The translations under genes were made by a program, and so were the position numbers. Below, piece by piece: positions 7,655-15,051 of a stretch of DNA of 64,000 bases. Each line of letters begins with the position of its first letter. Position 1 is the first letter of the stretch. Where the stretch lies: the NCBI RefSeq assembly GCF_001610875.1, contig NZ_CP011272.1, forward strand, positions 6,429,988 through 6,493,987. The letters run 5' to 3'. The notes beneath the pieces are model-generated. The model made no database searches, had not been told where the DNA came from, and saw only the letters and a program-made list of their open reading frames with translations. Source of the DNA: Pirellula sp. SH-Sr6A. Its GTDB lineage: Bacteria > Planctomycetota > Planctomycetia > Pirellulales > Pirellulaceae.

Positions 7655-7927
7655 TTAGTGCGCTGCCTCCCAGGCTCTCTTGCTCCCGTAACAGATCTGA
7701 CCGCCTTCGACGATGTAAACCATGTTTTCGACTTCATCATCCGATTCATCGTCCTCATAGTCTTCATCGTCCTCATCGCATGCTTCGTTCATTTCCTCAG
7801 CGGAGACGAGCCCCACGATGCGATTTTCGAACGGCCACTTCTCTTGGGTCATGAGACGCACTTCGACTTCTCCGCCCATTGCGTCTCGATACTCGGTAAG
7901 CCTCTCTATCAACTGATCGACTGTCAT
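7655..7927 (-). CDS. small phage protein with acidic insert
   Basis: A 90-aa protein. Seen: MTVDQLIERLTEYRDAMGGE then EVRLMTQEKWPFENRIVG, a pattern shared by a widespread small phage family (helix, then a strand with 'QxxWPFE'). An Asp/Glu run at about residues 50-66 is inserted before the C-terminal strand (MVYIVEGGQ), where the family normally has a short loop. Function unknown. A degenerate GGCT copy of the bipartite motif lies 56 bases upstream. Confidence 0.75.
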   Translation of the reverse strand: MTVDQLIERLTEYRDAMGGEVEVRLMTQEKWPFENRIVGLVSAEEMNEACDEDDEDYEDDESDDEVENMVYIVEGGQICYGSKRAWEAAH

Positions 7928-7982
7928 GATTGCCTCTTTGGGAAGTGGATTCTTTGAACGTCTGCCGTCTTACAAAGAAATG

Positions 7983-8008
7983 AGCCCGACACACGCGATG
8001 TTTGAACG
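7983..8008 (-). promoter_or_regulatory. GGCT variant of bipartite motif upstream of 7655-7927
   Basis: Gene strand: CGTTCAAA (8008-8001), 14 bases, GGCT (7986-7983), then CATTTCTTTGTAAG. The box and the 14-base spacing match the GGCC copies although the core has one change; 56 bases to the ATG. Confidence 0.45.
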
Positions 8009-8048
8009 AGTGGCATGCGGTTTTTTCAAACCCTTTTTGCACTTCCCC

Positions 8049-8729
8049 TCAGCTTGCGTGAAACAGCTCCCGTGCCAGATCTGTTGCGCCTTCTTCCTCT
8101 GGAGCTTCTTCGTTGAGAAGCTCCAGCACATCGCGCAGCAACCGAAAGCAACCTTGTGCGTTGCAGTTCTTGCGGACTCCAGCGCGATGGACCGTGATCC
8201 ACTCGACATTCGTCGCCGCCCCCGCCGTCCTCGGGTGCACTTGGATACCAATGTGCCTTGCAAGATTGACCAACTCGCGACCCGAGATGTTCTGACCGCT
8301 CTTGGTCCGCGTGGCGATCTCGTCCATCAGCCCCGCATAGTAGGCTTCTTGCTGCTCTCGATCCCGCTTAGCTTCCGCCTCACGTTCGGCCCGCTCTTTT
8401 TCCTGTTGCTGACTGACCCATTCAGGACCGATGTACGCTATGAGAAACTCCCTGGTCGCTTTGACGCCTGGGGGCAACTGGAGCCCTGTCAGCTTCTGAA
8501 ACATCTCGCGAGAGCATCGATTGTCCGGCCGGAATGTTCCGTTCCACATGCGAAGGTAAAGCGACTCTTTGTCAGCGATTTCCTCGATCAACTGGAGCCC
8601 TAGCTTTCGCAGACGTTCGTGATTCCCGATTTCCTCCTCTTGCGTCACGGGACCAGCAGGTCGCGTCTTTCGAATTTGCAACATGATCCCATCAACGTAC
8701 TCCTCGACTAGCTTTTGCTTGTCGACCAT
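8049..8729 (-). CDS. phage hypothetical, charged coiled-coil protein
   Basis: A 226-aa protein. Seen: helical N-terminus, then a highly charged segment at about residues 106-130 (QQQEKERAEREAEAKRDREQ) typical of a coiled coil, then a small globular C-terminus ending in an acidic LLNEEAPEEEG stretch. No catalytic motif. It could be a scaffold or nucleoprotein component; this is a guess from composition only. Confidence 0.65.
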   Translation of the reverse strand: MVDKQKLVEEYVDGIMLQIRKTRPAGPVTQEEEIGNHERLRKLGLQLIEEIADKESLYLRMWNGTFRPDNRCSREMFQKLTGLQLPPGVKATREFLIAYIGPEWVSQQQEKERAEREAEAKRDREQQEAYYAGLMDEIATRTKSGQNISGRELVNLARHIGIQVHPRTAGAATNVEWITVHRAGVRKNCNAQGCFRLLRDVLELLNEEAPEEEGATDLARELFHAS

Positions 8730-8751
8730 TCTTCACCGCCCTTTCAAGGCA

Positions 8752-9021
8752 TTACGCCATATTGATGAACTTCAACCCAAGCCTCTTACAGGCTTCTCGC
8801 ACCATCTCGTTGATCTTGAGGTAGTGCTCGCTTTTCTTGCCGACGAACACGTCTCCGATCGGAACCGGATCGTTATCCCCGCTCCAATCGACTTGGCCGA
8901 TGGCACAGAAGCCTTGCTTCTTGCAAGCTGGCCACGCATGCAACGCCACCGGAAGTTCGCTTCGCAATCGGAACCAGTGACGATTGAGCTTCGCTTCGAT
9001 CATGTCGACATCAACGTGCAT
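8752..9021 (-). CDS. phage hypothetical protein
   Basis: An 89-aa protein with start MHVDVDMIEAKL at 9021, overlapping the stop of the 9011-9484 gene. Contains a WPACKKQGFCAIG segment and a helical C-terminus (YLKINEMVREACKRLG). Not recognised. Confidence 0.6.
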   Translation of the reverse strand: MHVDVDMIEAKLNRHWFRLRSELPVALHAWPACKKQGFCAIGQVDWSGDNDPVPIGDVFVGKKSEHYLKINEMVREACKRLGLKFINMA

Positions 9022-9484
9022 CGCACTCATCCTCCCAGACGATCTTGCCACTCTTGTAGAAGCCGATCCTAGCGCCCACTTCTCGCCATCCGTCGACATA
9101 TTTCTTGATGGACACGAAGTCCAATGCACCTGGCTTCGACCGCGATTGGGATTTGTGAAGCGTCAACAGTGCACCGTACTCGTTCCCACCTTCGGAGAGC
9201 GCTCCCGCCATCACCGATGACACCTCGGGCAGATCCTCGGTCTCTTCGTCTTCGAGATCCACTTGAACGATCGGACCGTTAAATACGTGCCTGAACCCGG
9301 CTTTCGTCTTTACGGCTGGACGCTTATCAATTACCGGAGTTCCGTCCGGATACTCTTTGCCATCCTCTGGCTCGGCAGCGTGCGGTCGTTCCGGCGAACC
9401 GTACCCGGTGGATCGGCACCCGCCGCCCCACTCGACGCTATCGCCACCTGCTCCGAAACAAACCAGCTTGGCGACATACTTCAT
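9011..9484 (-). CDS. phage hypothetical protein
   Basis: A 157-aa protein, read from ATG 9484 (MKYVAKLVCFG). A GTG at 9496 with TGAGG upstream is a reasonable alternative start. Gly-rich N-terminal region, acidic segment around residue 80 (DLEDEETEDLPEV), then a basic C-terminal half with KSQSRSKPG. Family not recognised. Confidence 0.6.
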   Translation of the reverse strand: MKYVAKLVCFGAGGDSVEWGGGCRSTGYGSPERPHAAEPEDGKEYPDGTPVIDKRPAVKTKAGFRHVFNGPIVQVDLEDEETEDLPEVSSVMAGALSEGGNEYGALLTLHKSQSRSKPGALDFVSIKKYVDGWREVGARIGFYKSGKIVWEDECDAR

Positions 9485-9540
9485 TTGACTTGCCACGACT
9501 CGAACCTCATTGAATCTTGTGAATGGAACGTGCTCTCGGC

Positions 9541-9747
9541 TTAGGATCCGATCACTACAACTTGTAAGGCCGGAACATCGGGTGCTTTGGTGCAATACAC
9601 AACCGAACCATCGCGACGATGCGGCGGGTACACGGTCGAAAAGACCATCTCCCATCCACGCTTGCAGGCATCCTCCACCGACTTGGCCTCCACCGTGCAC
9701 CTAGAAAAAAAGCCGCTTGGCATGGCGAATTGAACATCGAACTTCAT
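9541..9747 (-). CDS. small phage hypothetical protein
   Basis: A 68-aa protein (MKFDVQFAMPSGFFS start) with CCGGAG upstream. Seen: a single alpha/beta unit with AKSVEDACKRGWE helix, a layout common in small phage proteins that look like short ubiquitin- or ferredoxin-like folds. A GGCC (9570-9573) inside its 3' end resembles the intergenic core but lacks the upstream box. Confidence 0.6.
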   Translation of the reverse strand: MKFDVQFAMPSGFFSRCTVEAKSVEDACKRGWEMVFSTVYPPHRRDGSVVYCTKAPDVPALQVVVIGS

Positions 9748-9760
9748 CGCAAAACTCCGG

Positions 9761-10063
9761 TTAGATATAGAGCCACCCAACTGCATCAACATCTGGCTCG
9801 CCATCGCCCACGAATGTGACAATGACGCGAACCGACTTCCCACCGAGCTTGTACTGAACCTTCCGGCCAACAACTTTCACACGGCAGGCAACCGATCGGA
9901 ACACAGCGGAGTCGCACTCCAGCCGCAAAGGAGAGAAACCATCACCTGGCAACAGTCGCCTCGAGCAACGATTGCAATCCAGCCGAACGAACATGCCGGC
10001 TTTGACTTCGAACTCGCAACCGTCAACGAAGTGCACTGAACTGTTTTCTTGGACTACGCTCAT
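9761..10063 (-). CDS. phage hypothetical protein
   Basis: A 100-aa beta-rich protein (MSVVQENSSVHF start) with a CxxC (LDCNRCSRR) near residue 30 and GGAGA before the ATG. A GGCC core lies 40 bases upstream. Function unknown. Confidence 0.65.
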   Translation of the reverse strand: MSVVQENSSVHFVDGCEFEVKAGMFVRLDCNRCSRRLLPGDGFSPLRLECDSAVFRSVACRVKVVGRKVQYKLGGKSVRVIVTFVGDGEPDVDAVGWLYI

Positions 10064-10102
10064 TTTGTTTCTCCGATGTGTTGTGTTTGCTACACAAGAA
10101 AA

Positions 10103-10140
10103 GGCCGGAACGAGCGTCAAGTCGTGCGTCTTTTTGTGAC
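10103..10140 (-). promoter_or_regulatory. GGCC motif upstream of 9761-10063, longer spacing
   Basis: Gene strand: GTCACAAA (10140-10133), 26 bases, TTCC-GGCC-TTTTCTTGTG. Both halves are near-perfect but the gap is 12 bases longer than in the other copies, about one helical turn. Confidence 0.45.
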
Positions 10141-10143
10141 TTT

Positions 10144-10656
10144 TTAACTGGCTTTGATCATGCGAGCACTGTTGTCCTCGCAGACACCGCTCCCGACGAC
10201 GAAGAACAAGTAGTCGGCCCCACGCTTGATACGCAGTTGCAGCGAGTCATGAAACAGTCCAGCTCGATCGCAGTACTGGTTGTTGTTTGCCCCGACCCAG
10301 CACATTTGCAACTCATCACCGCACTTCAAGATCTGAATCACCGAGCGCCACACCTCATCGAACTTAGCACTCGTGATCGAAGAGACACATCGCACGTTGC
10401 CAGGCTTGTACCGCCCACCCGAGTAACCACCGAAGTACCGGCACGATCCGTAAAGCTCGATCTCGATCGTCGCCTCGCTACCATCGTTGTCCCAGGGGCC
10501 ATCGCCCCTGCGCTTCTTGCCAAGCGTCATGCGCCCCTTGCTGACGCTCCCGTCGGTACTTCCGGTCCAGTGAAAGCAAATGCTATCGGCCTGCTTGAAC
10601 AGGCTGATCAACTTACGATCAACGACGCACTGAACTTTGGTTTGATCAACGATCAT
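10144..10656 (-). CDS. phage hypothetical protein
   Basis: A 170-aa protein (MIVDQTKVQC start). Seen: beta-rich with a Gly/Tyr-rich centre (GSCRYFGGYSGGRYKPG); no known motif. It is the first gene of the left array after the plus-strand ATPase gene, with which it is divergent. GGCC core 47 bases upstream of the ATG. Confidence 0.65.
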   Translation of the reverse strand: MIVDQTKVQCVVDRKLISLFKQADSICFHWTGSTDGSVSKGRMTLGKKRRGDGPWDNDGSEATIEIELYGSCRYFGGYSGGRYKPGNVRCVSSITSAKFDEVWRSVIQILKCGDELQMCWVGANNNQYCDRAGLFHDSLQLRIKRGADYLFFVVGSGVCEDNSARMIKAS

Positions 10657-10702
10657 GGCTGGAACTTTGGTGTGTGGAGGCAATACCGACTACACCAAGA
10701 AA

Positions 10703-10728
10703 GGCCTGGAAAATCAAAAAATTTGCAG
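10703..10728 (-). promoter_or_regulatory. GGCC bipartite motif upstream of 10144-10656
   Basis: Gene strand: CTGCAAAT (10728-10721), 14 bases, GGCC (10706-10703) then TTTCTTGGTG. Lies in the divergent gap with the plus-strand GHKL gene. Confidence 0.45.
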
Positions 10729-10832
10729 CGTTTTTGCAATTCGCCGCTCTAAGGAAATCGATGAATTGCGAACGTAGCCATTGTTCAGCCAGCTTGGAGA
10801 ACGTGGTTGTGTACTGCCAATCTGGTGAAAGG

Positions 10833-10864
10833 TTGTCCAGCCTCCTAAAAGACGTTGCTAAAAT
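10833..10864 (+). promoter_or_regulatory. possible sigma70-type promoter for the GHKL gene
   Basis: TTGTCC at 10833-10838 and TGCTAAAAT ending at 10864, an extended -10 (TGnTAAAAT), with a 20-base gap, longer than ideal. The start codon is about 80 bases downstream. Tentative; it is the best match in the divergent gap. Confidence 0.25.
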
Positions 10865-10946
10865 GTGGTCGTCGGCCCGAGAAACGCAGAGGCGAACGAC
10901 TTCGCTTTCGATACCCCTACCGTCCAAACCAAAGGCACAGATCAAC

Positions 10947-13007
10947 ATGCCCTTTCAGAGTTTCGATTACGCAAACTACATCAAGCAGAACCCACTTTCA
11001 GCAAATTCCCGGTTCTTACCGCTTTTTGAGGCAATCGAGAACGCGTTCAATGCCATCGAAGAAAGGTATCGACTGACGGGCAAAGAGTCTGGTGGTCTTG
11101 TAACCATCACAATAGTTCGAGAGGCGGTTCAGCCTGTACTCAAGCTTGAAGAAACAAAAATCTCGCCGCCCCCGATAATAGGTTTCCAGATAAAAGACAA
11201 CGGAATTGGCTTCCGGGAAGCAAACTGGCGAGCATTCAAAGAAGTCTACACGACACACAAGCTCTCTTTTGGCGGCAAGGGCGTCGGCAGACTCACGTAT
11301 CTTCTAGCATTTCAAGAAGCGAGCGTTGAAAGTTACTTCGCCGAAGGAGACAAAAAGTACGCTAGGTCATTCAGTATCGAACCTACGCGCAGTGGGCCGA
11401 CGGAGAGTTTGCTGAAAGAAGTGGAGTCAACAGACGAATTTACTATTGTGAGTCTGAACCAGATGAGGCCAATGCTACGCGAGAAGTGCCCAAAAAACAT
11501 TTCTGCCGTTGCAAATCAGATCGCTCTTCATTTCTTCAAACGTCTTTCCATTTCAGGAGGCATTAGATGCGAACTGCACGACGCATTCGATGGTCAAATT
11601 ATTGACCTTCACACGTTTTTCCGAGAAGAAATGCTGCTTTCAGACAAAAGAAGCCGTTTCACACTTCGCAACGAAGAATTCGTTGTCACTCAAACTAAAT
11701 GCAAGACAAAGGCGGCGAACCGCCATCAAATAATGTTGTGTGCAAACGGAAGAGTAGTTTCCACGCACGCCGTACCTGCCGGCTTCATCCAGTCAAAAGC
11801 AAAGCTTGATGATGGCAATGATCAGTTCTTCTACGTGGCACTTGTGGAGTCTCAGTTGCTCGACAGCAATTGTAGCAACGACAGAACGCGTTTCCTTCTT
11901 GATGAGGAGGACGACGACGTCAATTCACCGAGCCTTCTTGAGTCATCGACACCTTCAATCAGCTCCATTCTCACCGAAGTGGGAAAGCTCTGCAAAAAAT
12001 TCCTACGCAAGGAGGTTGCGCCGCTAGAGGTAATTCACCAACGTCGAATCGAGGAGCTCTGCCGAAGCAATATGAATTTCAAACCACTCTTGAAGCAGAA
12101 ACAAAAAGAACTATTCGAGCTTCCATACGATTTGTCTGATTCCGAATTAGAGAAGTCTGTTTGGAGAATCTATTCACAATGGAAATACGAGATCCGAACG
12201 CGATTTTCTTCGATGACTAAGTCTGTTCGCGACAACAACAACAAATGGATGGAGTACCGCGATAGGTATCGGTCGACACTCCATGAACTTAGCCAAATGG
12301 CGATGCACGATCTAGCCGTGTATGTAACTGATCGTCGGGCTGTTCTTGACTTTCTTTGGGATCGTCTGAAGGCAACCGAAGACGGAAAATTTCGTGATGA
12401 AGCAGCGATACATGACATCTTCTTTCCGAGAAACACTGATTCGAATGACATCGCATGGGACGAGTCGAATCTATGGATAATTGACGAGAGATTGCTTTTT
12501 CAACAATACACTGCATCTGACTTGAACTGGAAAAAGGTCGGACTCGATGGAGTCGACTCGAACGACCGACCAGACGTATGTAGTAGTTACGATCGAGTCT
12601 TTGATGATACATTTGCCTTCACTGAAGGGTCGCAGCCCTATTCCTCCGCAACACTCGTTGAATTCAAGAGACCAGAACGAGAGTCTTACACCGAGCTCGA
12701 AAACCCCTACGCGCAGGTTGTGAGGTATATCAATCAAATCCGAAAGGCAGGATCCATTACGAAAGACGGTCACACGTTTCGAATGGACAAGAGCCAGCCA
12801 ATTCACGCTTACGTCGTCTGTCATCTTGTCGAGAAACTTCTAGAACACTTAAACGCAGTCGACTTTACTGAGTCGGCCGATGGACAAGGGTTTGTAGTTC
12901 ACCTACCAAAGCTAAATGCAATTATCTACTTTGCCACATTTGAAAAGTTGATCGCTGACGCAAGGAAGCGAAATCGCGCCTTCTTCGATAAGTTGGGACT
13001 GGAGTAA
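10947..13007 (+). CDS. GHKL ATPase with PD-(D/E)XK nuclease signature
   Basis: A 686-aa protein, the only large plus-strand gene of the element. Seen: GHKL ATPase N-box FEAIENAFNAIE (residues 28-38), G1 box KDNGIG (83-88), G2 box GGKGVGR (109-115), as in MutL, Hsp90 and MORC ATPases. A helical middle follows. Near the C-terminus RPDV (541-544) and VEFKRP (571-576) form a PD-x28-ExK pair, the PD-(D/E)XK nuclease signature. Known: prokaryotic MORC/MutL-like GHKL ATPases occur with restriction-type modules. Inferred: ATP-gated nuclease used in conflict or defence. Start at 10947 is where the conserved domain begins; an in-frame extension to 10674 looks non-coding. Codon use is more A-rich than its neighbours, fitting acquisition as cargo. 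Confidence 0.85.
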   Translation: MPFQSFDYANYIKQNPLSANSRFLPLFEAIENAFNAIEERYRLTGKESGGLVTITIVREAVQPVLKLEETKISPPPIIGFQIKDNGIGFREANWRAFKEVYTTHKLSFGGKGVGRLTYLLAFQEASVESYFAEGDKKYARSFSIEPTRSGPTESLLKEVESTDEFTIVSLNQMRPMLREKCPKNISAVANQIALHFFKRLSISGGIRCELHDAFDGQIIDLHTFFREEMLLSDKRSRFTLRNEEFVVTQTKCKTKAANRHQIMLCANGRVVSTHAVPAGFIQSKAKLDDGNDQFFYVALVESQLLDSNCSNDRTRFLLDEEDDDVNSPSLLESSTPSISSILTEVGKLCKKFLRKEVAPLEVIHQRRIEELCRSNMNFKPLLKQKQKELFELPYDLSDSELEKSVWRIYSQWKYEIRTRFSSMTKSVRDNNNKWMEYRDRYRSTLHELSQMAMHDLAVYVTDRRAVLDFLWDRLKATEDGKFRDEAAIHDIFFPRNTDSNDIAWDESNLWIIDERLLFQQYTASDLNWKKVGLDGVDSNDRPDVCSSYDRVFDDTFAFTEGSQPYSSATLVEFKRPERESYTELENPYAQVVRYINQIRKAGSITKDGHTFRMDKSQPIHAYVVCHLVEKLLEHLNAVDFTESADGQGFVVHLPKLNAIIYFATFEKLIADARKRNRAFFDKLGLE

Positions 13008-13193
13008 GCCACCGTCGGCGTATGGCAGAGGTATTTGGCGATGTAGCAAATTTGCGGTACCGCAATGCCAAAGGTAACCACACCCGCTTGTCCCGACCGA
13101 GCCCCACTTCAACCGATAGTTGACCAGCAACCCGCCGAGTTCGTCCTTGTGCACTACTGGCGTGTAATCGTTAGTTCCATCATCAATCTGCAA
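12912..13193 (-). pseudogene. possible truncated small gene after the sigma factor
   Basis: A minus-strand reading frame starts at TTG 13193, four bases after the sigma-factor stop, and runs 62 codons before entering the antisense of the GHKL gene. Residues 20-55 (GLLVNYRLKWGSVGTSG onward) do not match a family I know. Either a remnant left when the plus-strand gene inserted or a chance frame. Two perfect palindromes (GCAAATTTGC at 13046-13055, TTGCGGTACCGCAA at 13052-13065) lie within it, just past the GHKL stop, and may act as a two-way terminator. Confidence 0.25.
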
Positions 13194-13196
13194 CCG

Positions 13197-13958
13197 CTAG
13201 ACGGTTACTGATTCACCTTGGATGAAGGCGAGCATCTCAGTTCCCTCAGCATAGCTCAAGCGAGCGAGCGACTTTTCGAATCGAGCGATTGCCTTTTCAC
13301 GGGTCACGAAGCACTCGATGGCCATCATCGCGTCGTAGTGTTTCTTCCAAGACTTAAGGCGAGCTCTGTTGGCGCTGCCGGTGGACTTGACGGCACGTCG
13401 AACAGGCTTGCTTTCGCCTTCGAGAAGTTCTTTGAGCTGGCGTCGTGCGTAGTACGCGAACGCTGCGTCCTTCCCAACCTTCTCACCGGCTTCGCGAGGC
13501 GAAAGTCCTTGAGCAAGGTACTCGATCACTTGGAACTCATCGTCCCCAAGTTGGGCTGCGACAGCCATCACACCGGAGAGGTTCTCGCGACCAATCATGA
13601 TTTCCACTGCAGTCCGATCATCGCAACCAACATCAAAACCTTCCCCGATCGCCGAGGTTCGGTCGGCCGAACGACGGAGCGACTTCACGTACTCGACTTG
13701 CTTGTAAACGTTGTTGCGGCAAACGCAGAACAACCAGGCCTTGAAGCCGTTCCACTCATCGAAGTCGGTCGTCGCCACGCCAGTCGCGACTTGCATCAGC
13801 ACTTCCTGCAGGACGTCTTCGGCATCGATCCGAGCGGAGTACTTGGTACCGAGAAAATGACTGATGATCGTCTTGCATTCGGAACTGATGCTGACGAGCA
13901 GGCTGCTGATAGCGAATTGGGAACCATTCTTTGCGGACACGAGCAATTCCATCGACAT
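13197..13958 (-). CDS. ECF-like sigma factor
   Basis: A 253-aa protein of the sigma70 family, ECF group. Seen: region 2 with DAEDVLQEVLMQVA (residues 45-58) and FKAWLFCVCRNNVYKQ (72-87); a region 4 helix-turn-helix with LAQGLSPREAGEKVGK at about 148-163; then about 75 extra residues rich in Lys and Arg that standard ECF factors (about 180-200 aa) lack. Known: such factors direct RNA polymerase to bipartite promoters. Inferred: it may drive the GGCC bipartite promoters found across this element. It has its own sigma70-type promoter and sits alone between a terminator upstream and a convergent gene downstream. Confidence 0.85.
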   Translation of the reverse strand: MSMELLVSAKNGSQFAISSLLVSISSECKTIISHFLGTKYSARIDAEDVLQEVLMQVATGVATTDFDEWNGFKAWLFCVCRNNVYKQVEYVKSLRRSADRTSAIGEGFDVGCDDRTAVEIMIGRENLSGVMAVAAQLGDDEFQVIEYLAQGLSPREAGEKVGKDAAFAYYARRQLKELLEGESKPVRRAVKSTGSANRARLKSWKKHYDAMMAIECFVTREKAIARFEKSLARLSYAEGTEMLAFIQGESVTV

Positions 13959-13990
13959 ATTACAAACTCCAGAGTGGGTTAATTAAGAGT

Positions 13991-14008
13991 CGCGAATCAA
14001 CGTTCGCG
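13991..14008. promoter_or_regulatory. inverted repeat in the sigma-gene leader
   Basis: CGCGAA-TCAACG-TTCGCG, a perfect 6-bp inverted repeat with a 6-base centre, just downstream of the predicted transcription start and 33 bases before the sigma start codon. It could be an operator or a leader hairpin. Intervening AT-rich DNA is otherwise unremarkable. Confidence 0.4.
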
Positions 14009-14018
14009 TGTATATATT

Positions 14019-14048
14019 ATTATACGCAAATAGACGTCTAATTGTCTA
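14019..14048 (-). promoter_or_regulatory. sigma70-type promoter of the sigma-factor gene
   Basis: Gene strand: TAGACA (14048-14043), 18-base spacer, TATAAT (14024-14019), a perfect -10. The spacer contains the palindrome TAGACGTCTA next to the -35, a possible operator. The leader to the ATG at 13958 is about 55 bases. Confidence 0.65.
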
Positions 14049-14152
14049 GTTAAATAGGCGTGTTTTTGTGCTTTTGTTTGAGCTTTCTTTGATGTTGTTT
14101 CGTGTATATCGCTCATGGCTGAGTTTTATATACAGCTCTTGAAGGCACAAAA

Positions 14153-14182
14153 GAAAAAAGGCTTCATGCAATATGAAGCCTT
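14153..14182 (-). terminator. rho-independent terminator
   Basis: Stem of 10 bp AAGGCTTCAT / ATGAAGCCTT with a 5-base loop, followed on the minus strand by a run of T. It ends the long leftward transcript of the terminase-AlkB block and separates it from the sigma-factor gene. Confidence 0.8.
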
Positions 14183-14215
14183 CTTGGCAAGAGATTTATA
14201 CAAACTGTTGTTAGA

Positions 14216-14431
14216 CTACGGCGTGTCTTCGCCGCTGTCATTCACTCGTCGACCTCTACCTGCTCGGATCGTCAATCGATCGCGAGATTTCTTCGGCAGC
14301 GTAGCGTTGCAACAATCGCCGATCCACTCGGAAAGCAACTTCCCCTGTTTGAACGCCTCCACTTCCCAAGCCTGCCACCAGTCCTCTGGCTGCGTGATGG
14401 TTTTCTTCGTCACTCGTCCCACCGACGACAT
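14216..14431 (-). CDS. small phage hypothetical protein
   Basis: A 71-aa basic protein (MSSVGRVTKKTITQ start). Seen: PEDWWQAWEVEAFKQGK then LSEWIGDCCNATLP and a C-terminal RAGRGRR; the pattern suggests a small DNA-binding helix bundle, as in Arc/MetJ-like or toxin-antitoxin-type proteins, but no HTH is clear. It lies just before the terminator and nine bases after the AlkB stop. Confidence 0.65.
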   Translation of the reverse strand: MSSVGRVTKKTITQPEDWWQAWEVEAFKQGKLLSEWIGDCCNATLPKKSRDRLTIRAGRGRRVNDSGEDTP

Positions 14432-14439
14432 AGTCACCT

Positions 14440-15051
14440 CTACTTGATCACTCGGAATGTTAGATTGATTCGTTCCCCGCGCACTGTCTCTTTGGGCACC
14501 TGGTGCTTCCAAAATCGTTGCATGGGAGCGCCCATCTTGAGCAAGTCTCCGTGCCCAAGACGAATGTTATACAGCGAATGCTCCGGTAATGTGACGTGCT
14601 TTATTTGGAAAGTCCGAGGCACGCCGAGGCTCAGAGAAAAGATAGTGGGTTCTTGCCCATCGTTTCCGCCCAGATCGCTATGCCACCCCAAGGAGTCCTG
14701 CCCACTCCGATAGTAATTGCACAGCACCGAGTTCGGACGGAATCCCGTCATAGAGCCAATACCGTCGGCCAGCTCACGTAGCGCGACGTGCCATTCATGC
14801 GTTTCCCAGTTCGAACCGGAGTAACTGTACTCTTTCCCTACGTCGCCATAGAGACACGTCAGACGGGGCTGCTTGACCCACCGGCCGAACATGAACAAGT
14901 TCCGACACTCCCATCGCAGCTCGCTTTTGAGGACGTCGAAGATCGACCGCCCGACGGACGGCTCCACCCAATTCCGCCAAAGAGCGATCTCACAATCAGG
15001 CAGGAAACCGAGGTCACCTGCCTCCAGAAAACGCACAGCCGTTTTAGGCAC
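14440..15051 (-). CDS. AlkB-like 2-oxoglutarate/Fe(II) dioxygenase
   Basis: A 203-aa protein of the AlkB family, which removes alkyl groups from DNA or RNA bases by oxidation. Seen: iron ligands H124-S-D126 (LGWHSDLG) and H183 (WKHQVP), 2-oxoglutarate-binding R194 and R200 (RGERINLTFR), and the NYYRSGQDSLGWH nucleotide-recognition stretch. All catalytic residues are present. It overlaps the preceding gene's stop by 8 bases. Known phage AlkB copies protect genomes from alkylation damage; with the DNA methyltransferases in this element it might also act on modified bases, which is speculation. Confidence 0.9.
   Translation of the reverse strand: MPKTAVRFLEAGDLGFLPDCEIALWRNWVEPSVGRSIFDVLKSELRWECRNLFMFGRWVKQPRLTCLYGDVGKEYSYSGSNWETHEWHVALRELADGIGSMTGFRPNSVLCNYYRSGQDSLGWHSDLGGNDGQEPTIFSLSLGVPRTFQIKHVTLPEHSLYNIRLGHGDLLKMGAPMQRFWKHQVPKETVRGERINLTFRVIK

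Noticed and set aside
9570-9573. GGCC inside the 9541-9747 gene as another promoter copy
   Set aside because: The core flanks match (TTCCGGCCTTA) but there is no CAAA-type box at 14 bases and the next start is over 80 bases away.
10674-10946. In-frame N-terminal extension of the GHKL protein
   Set aside because: The 91 extra residues are low in structure, overlap the divergent gene's leader, and precede the point where the conserved ATPase domain starts; ATG 10947 preferred.
14115-14447. Plus-strand frame after the sigma promoter
   Set aside because: Crosses the terminator hairpin and then runs antisense to two supported minus-strand genes.
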